A stretch of 64,000 nucleotides of DNA from Actinomadura luzonensis. GTDB lineage: Bacteria; Actinomycetota; Actinomycetes; Streptosporangiales; Streptosporangiaceae. The stretch spans positions 2,609,001 to 2,673,000 of the forward strand of contig NZ_JAKRKC020000001.1 of assembly GCF_022664455.2 (NCBI RefSeq), written 5' to 3'. Numbering within the stretch: position 1 is the first letter of the stretch; every line of letters starts with the position of its first letter. Made by a program: the position numbers and the translations under genes. Positions 63,763-64,000 of the stretch are shown here, piece after piece. The notes beneath the pieces are model-generated. The model had not been told where the DNA came from and ran no database searches. It saw only the letters and a program-made list of their open reading frames with translations.

Positions 63763-63862
63763 GCACCGGCGAATTAGGTATGAGGACCTCCAGGAGTACA
63801 AGCGTCGCGATGACGCCAAGCACCGGAGGAGTCGTGATGAGGGAGCGCACCGATTGGAGTGA
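63698..63862 (+). pseudogene. Fragment resembling the wing of an excisionase-type HTH protein
   Basis: In the frame starting at GTG 63698, 54 codons read VRRIKDYLTRYPEQSTVRVA, then GEHRRIRYEDLQEYKRRDDA. The GEHRRIRYEDLQEY part resembles the wing and last helix of excisionase-type antitoxins, but the recognition helix is absent. It overlaps the toxin frame end. Probably a remnant; a genuine small protein is not excluded. Confidence 0.4.
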
Positions 63863-64000
63863 GCTCCGGGACCGACGGCTGTCGGAGCCCGGGCCGCCGA
63901 GGCTTATGACGCTACTCGTCTTGCCTGCGAACTCGTTCGCGCGGTATGGCGGATGCGGGAATCCCGCGGGTGGAGCCAGAGCGAGCCGGCCCGCGCTGCC
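63837..64000 (+). pseudogene. Xre-type antitoxin-like gene, frameshifted and cut by the window edge
   Basis: ATG at 63837 with GGAGGAG five bases upstream starts MRERTDWSELRDRRLSEPG; from 63896 the continuing family sequence AEAYDATRLACELVRAVWRM then RESRGWSQSEPARAA is in another frame, two bases early, so one base seems missing near 63894. The pattern (short charged lead, helix, then W-S-Q-S-E) fits the start of an Xre/HigA-like HTH. The rest lies beyond the window. Confidence 0.5.

Overview
The window is high-GC actinobacterial chromosome: almost every codon ends in G or C, GTG and TTG starts are common, and neighbouring stop and start codons overlap throughout. Gene content and order (rex-hemACDB, bldN with an RsbN-like partner, two BldC-type regulators, hemL, a resA-ccdA-resB-ccsB set, menG, and a 14-gene nuo operon followed by a polyprenyl synthase) match what is known of Streptomyces and its relatives. 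I would guess Streptosporangiaceae (for example Nonomuraea), but that is inference and no marker gene proves it.

Layout. 1-3.1 kb: 5' part of a secreted GSDH-PKD-LamG sugar dehydrogenase-like protein and a small lipoprotein, both minus. 3.1-8.1 kb: proline dehydrogenase, proC, and a MacAB-like adaptor/ATPase/permease operon. 8.1-11.6 kb, minus: sensor kinase, response regulator and ABC-2 exporter. 11.7-19 kb, plus: acuC-like deacetylase, conserved 'phosphatase', BldC-like HTH protein, the 32-residue ribosomal protein bS22, an epimerase-like SDR, a PlsC-type acyltransferase, another SDR, and an ECF sigma factor paired with an LCP protein. 19-21.5 kb, minus: HAD phosphatase, RsbN-like DUF5667 protein, BldN-type sigma factor. 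21.6-23.6 kb: a membrane protein joined by collagen-like repeats to an ABM-type domain, and a glutaredoxin. 23.6-31.2 kb: Rex operator, rex-hemA-hemC-hemD-hemB, a prim-pol-like protein and hemL. 31.1-34 kb: two EamA transporters and a LysR regulator. 34-38.7 kb: histidine phosphatase and the System II cytochrome c maturation operon. 38.7-42.5 kb: PLDc_N protein, a lethal-factor-like metallopeptidase candidate, BldC, DUF4229 and a secreted propeller protein. 42.5-61 kb: menG, a second Rex operator, a geranylgeranyl/menaquinone reductase, nuoA-N and polyprenyl synthase. 61-64 kb: rarD, msrA and a decaying toxin-antitoxin cluster that runs off the edge.

How it fits together. Between 23.6 and 61 kb the genes make heme, attach it to c-type cytochromes, build and reduce menaquinone, and feed electrons in through complex I. 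Rex senses NADH/NAD+, and strong Rex-type operators stand before both rex-hem and the reductase-nuo block. Developmental regulators (BldN-type sigma, BldC, BldC-like protein) are interspersed.

The best leads for new biology are the ABM-collagen-membrane fusion, the LCP protein with an anti-sigma-like N-terminus beside an ECF sigma factor, the lethal-factor-like peptidase, the TTA-containing leader ORF before the BldC-like gene, a 36-residue ORF fused stop-to-start with a transporter gene, and a toxin-antitoxin cluster with single-base frameshifts. No CRISPR array, rRNA, tRNA or insertion sequence was seen.
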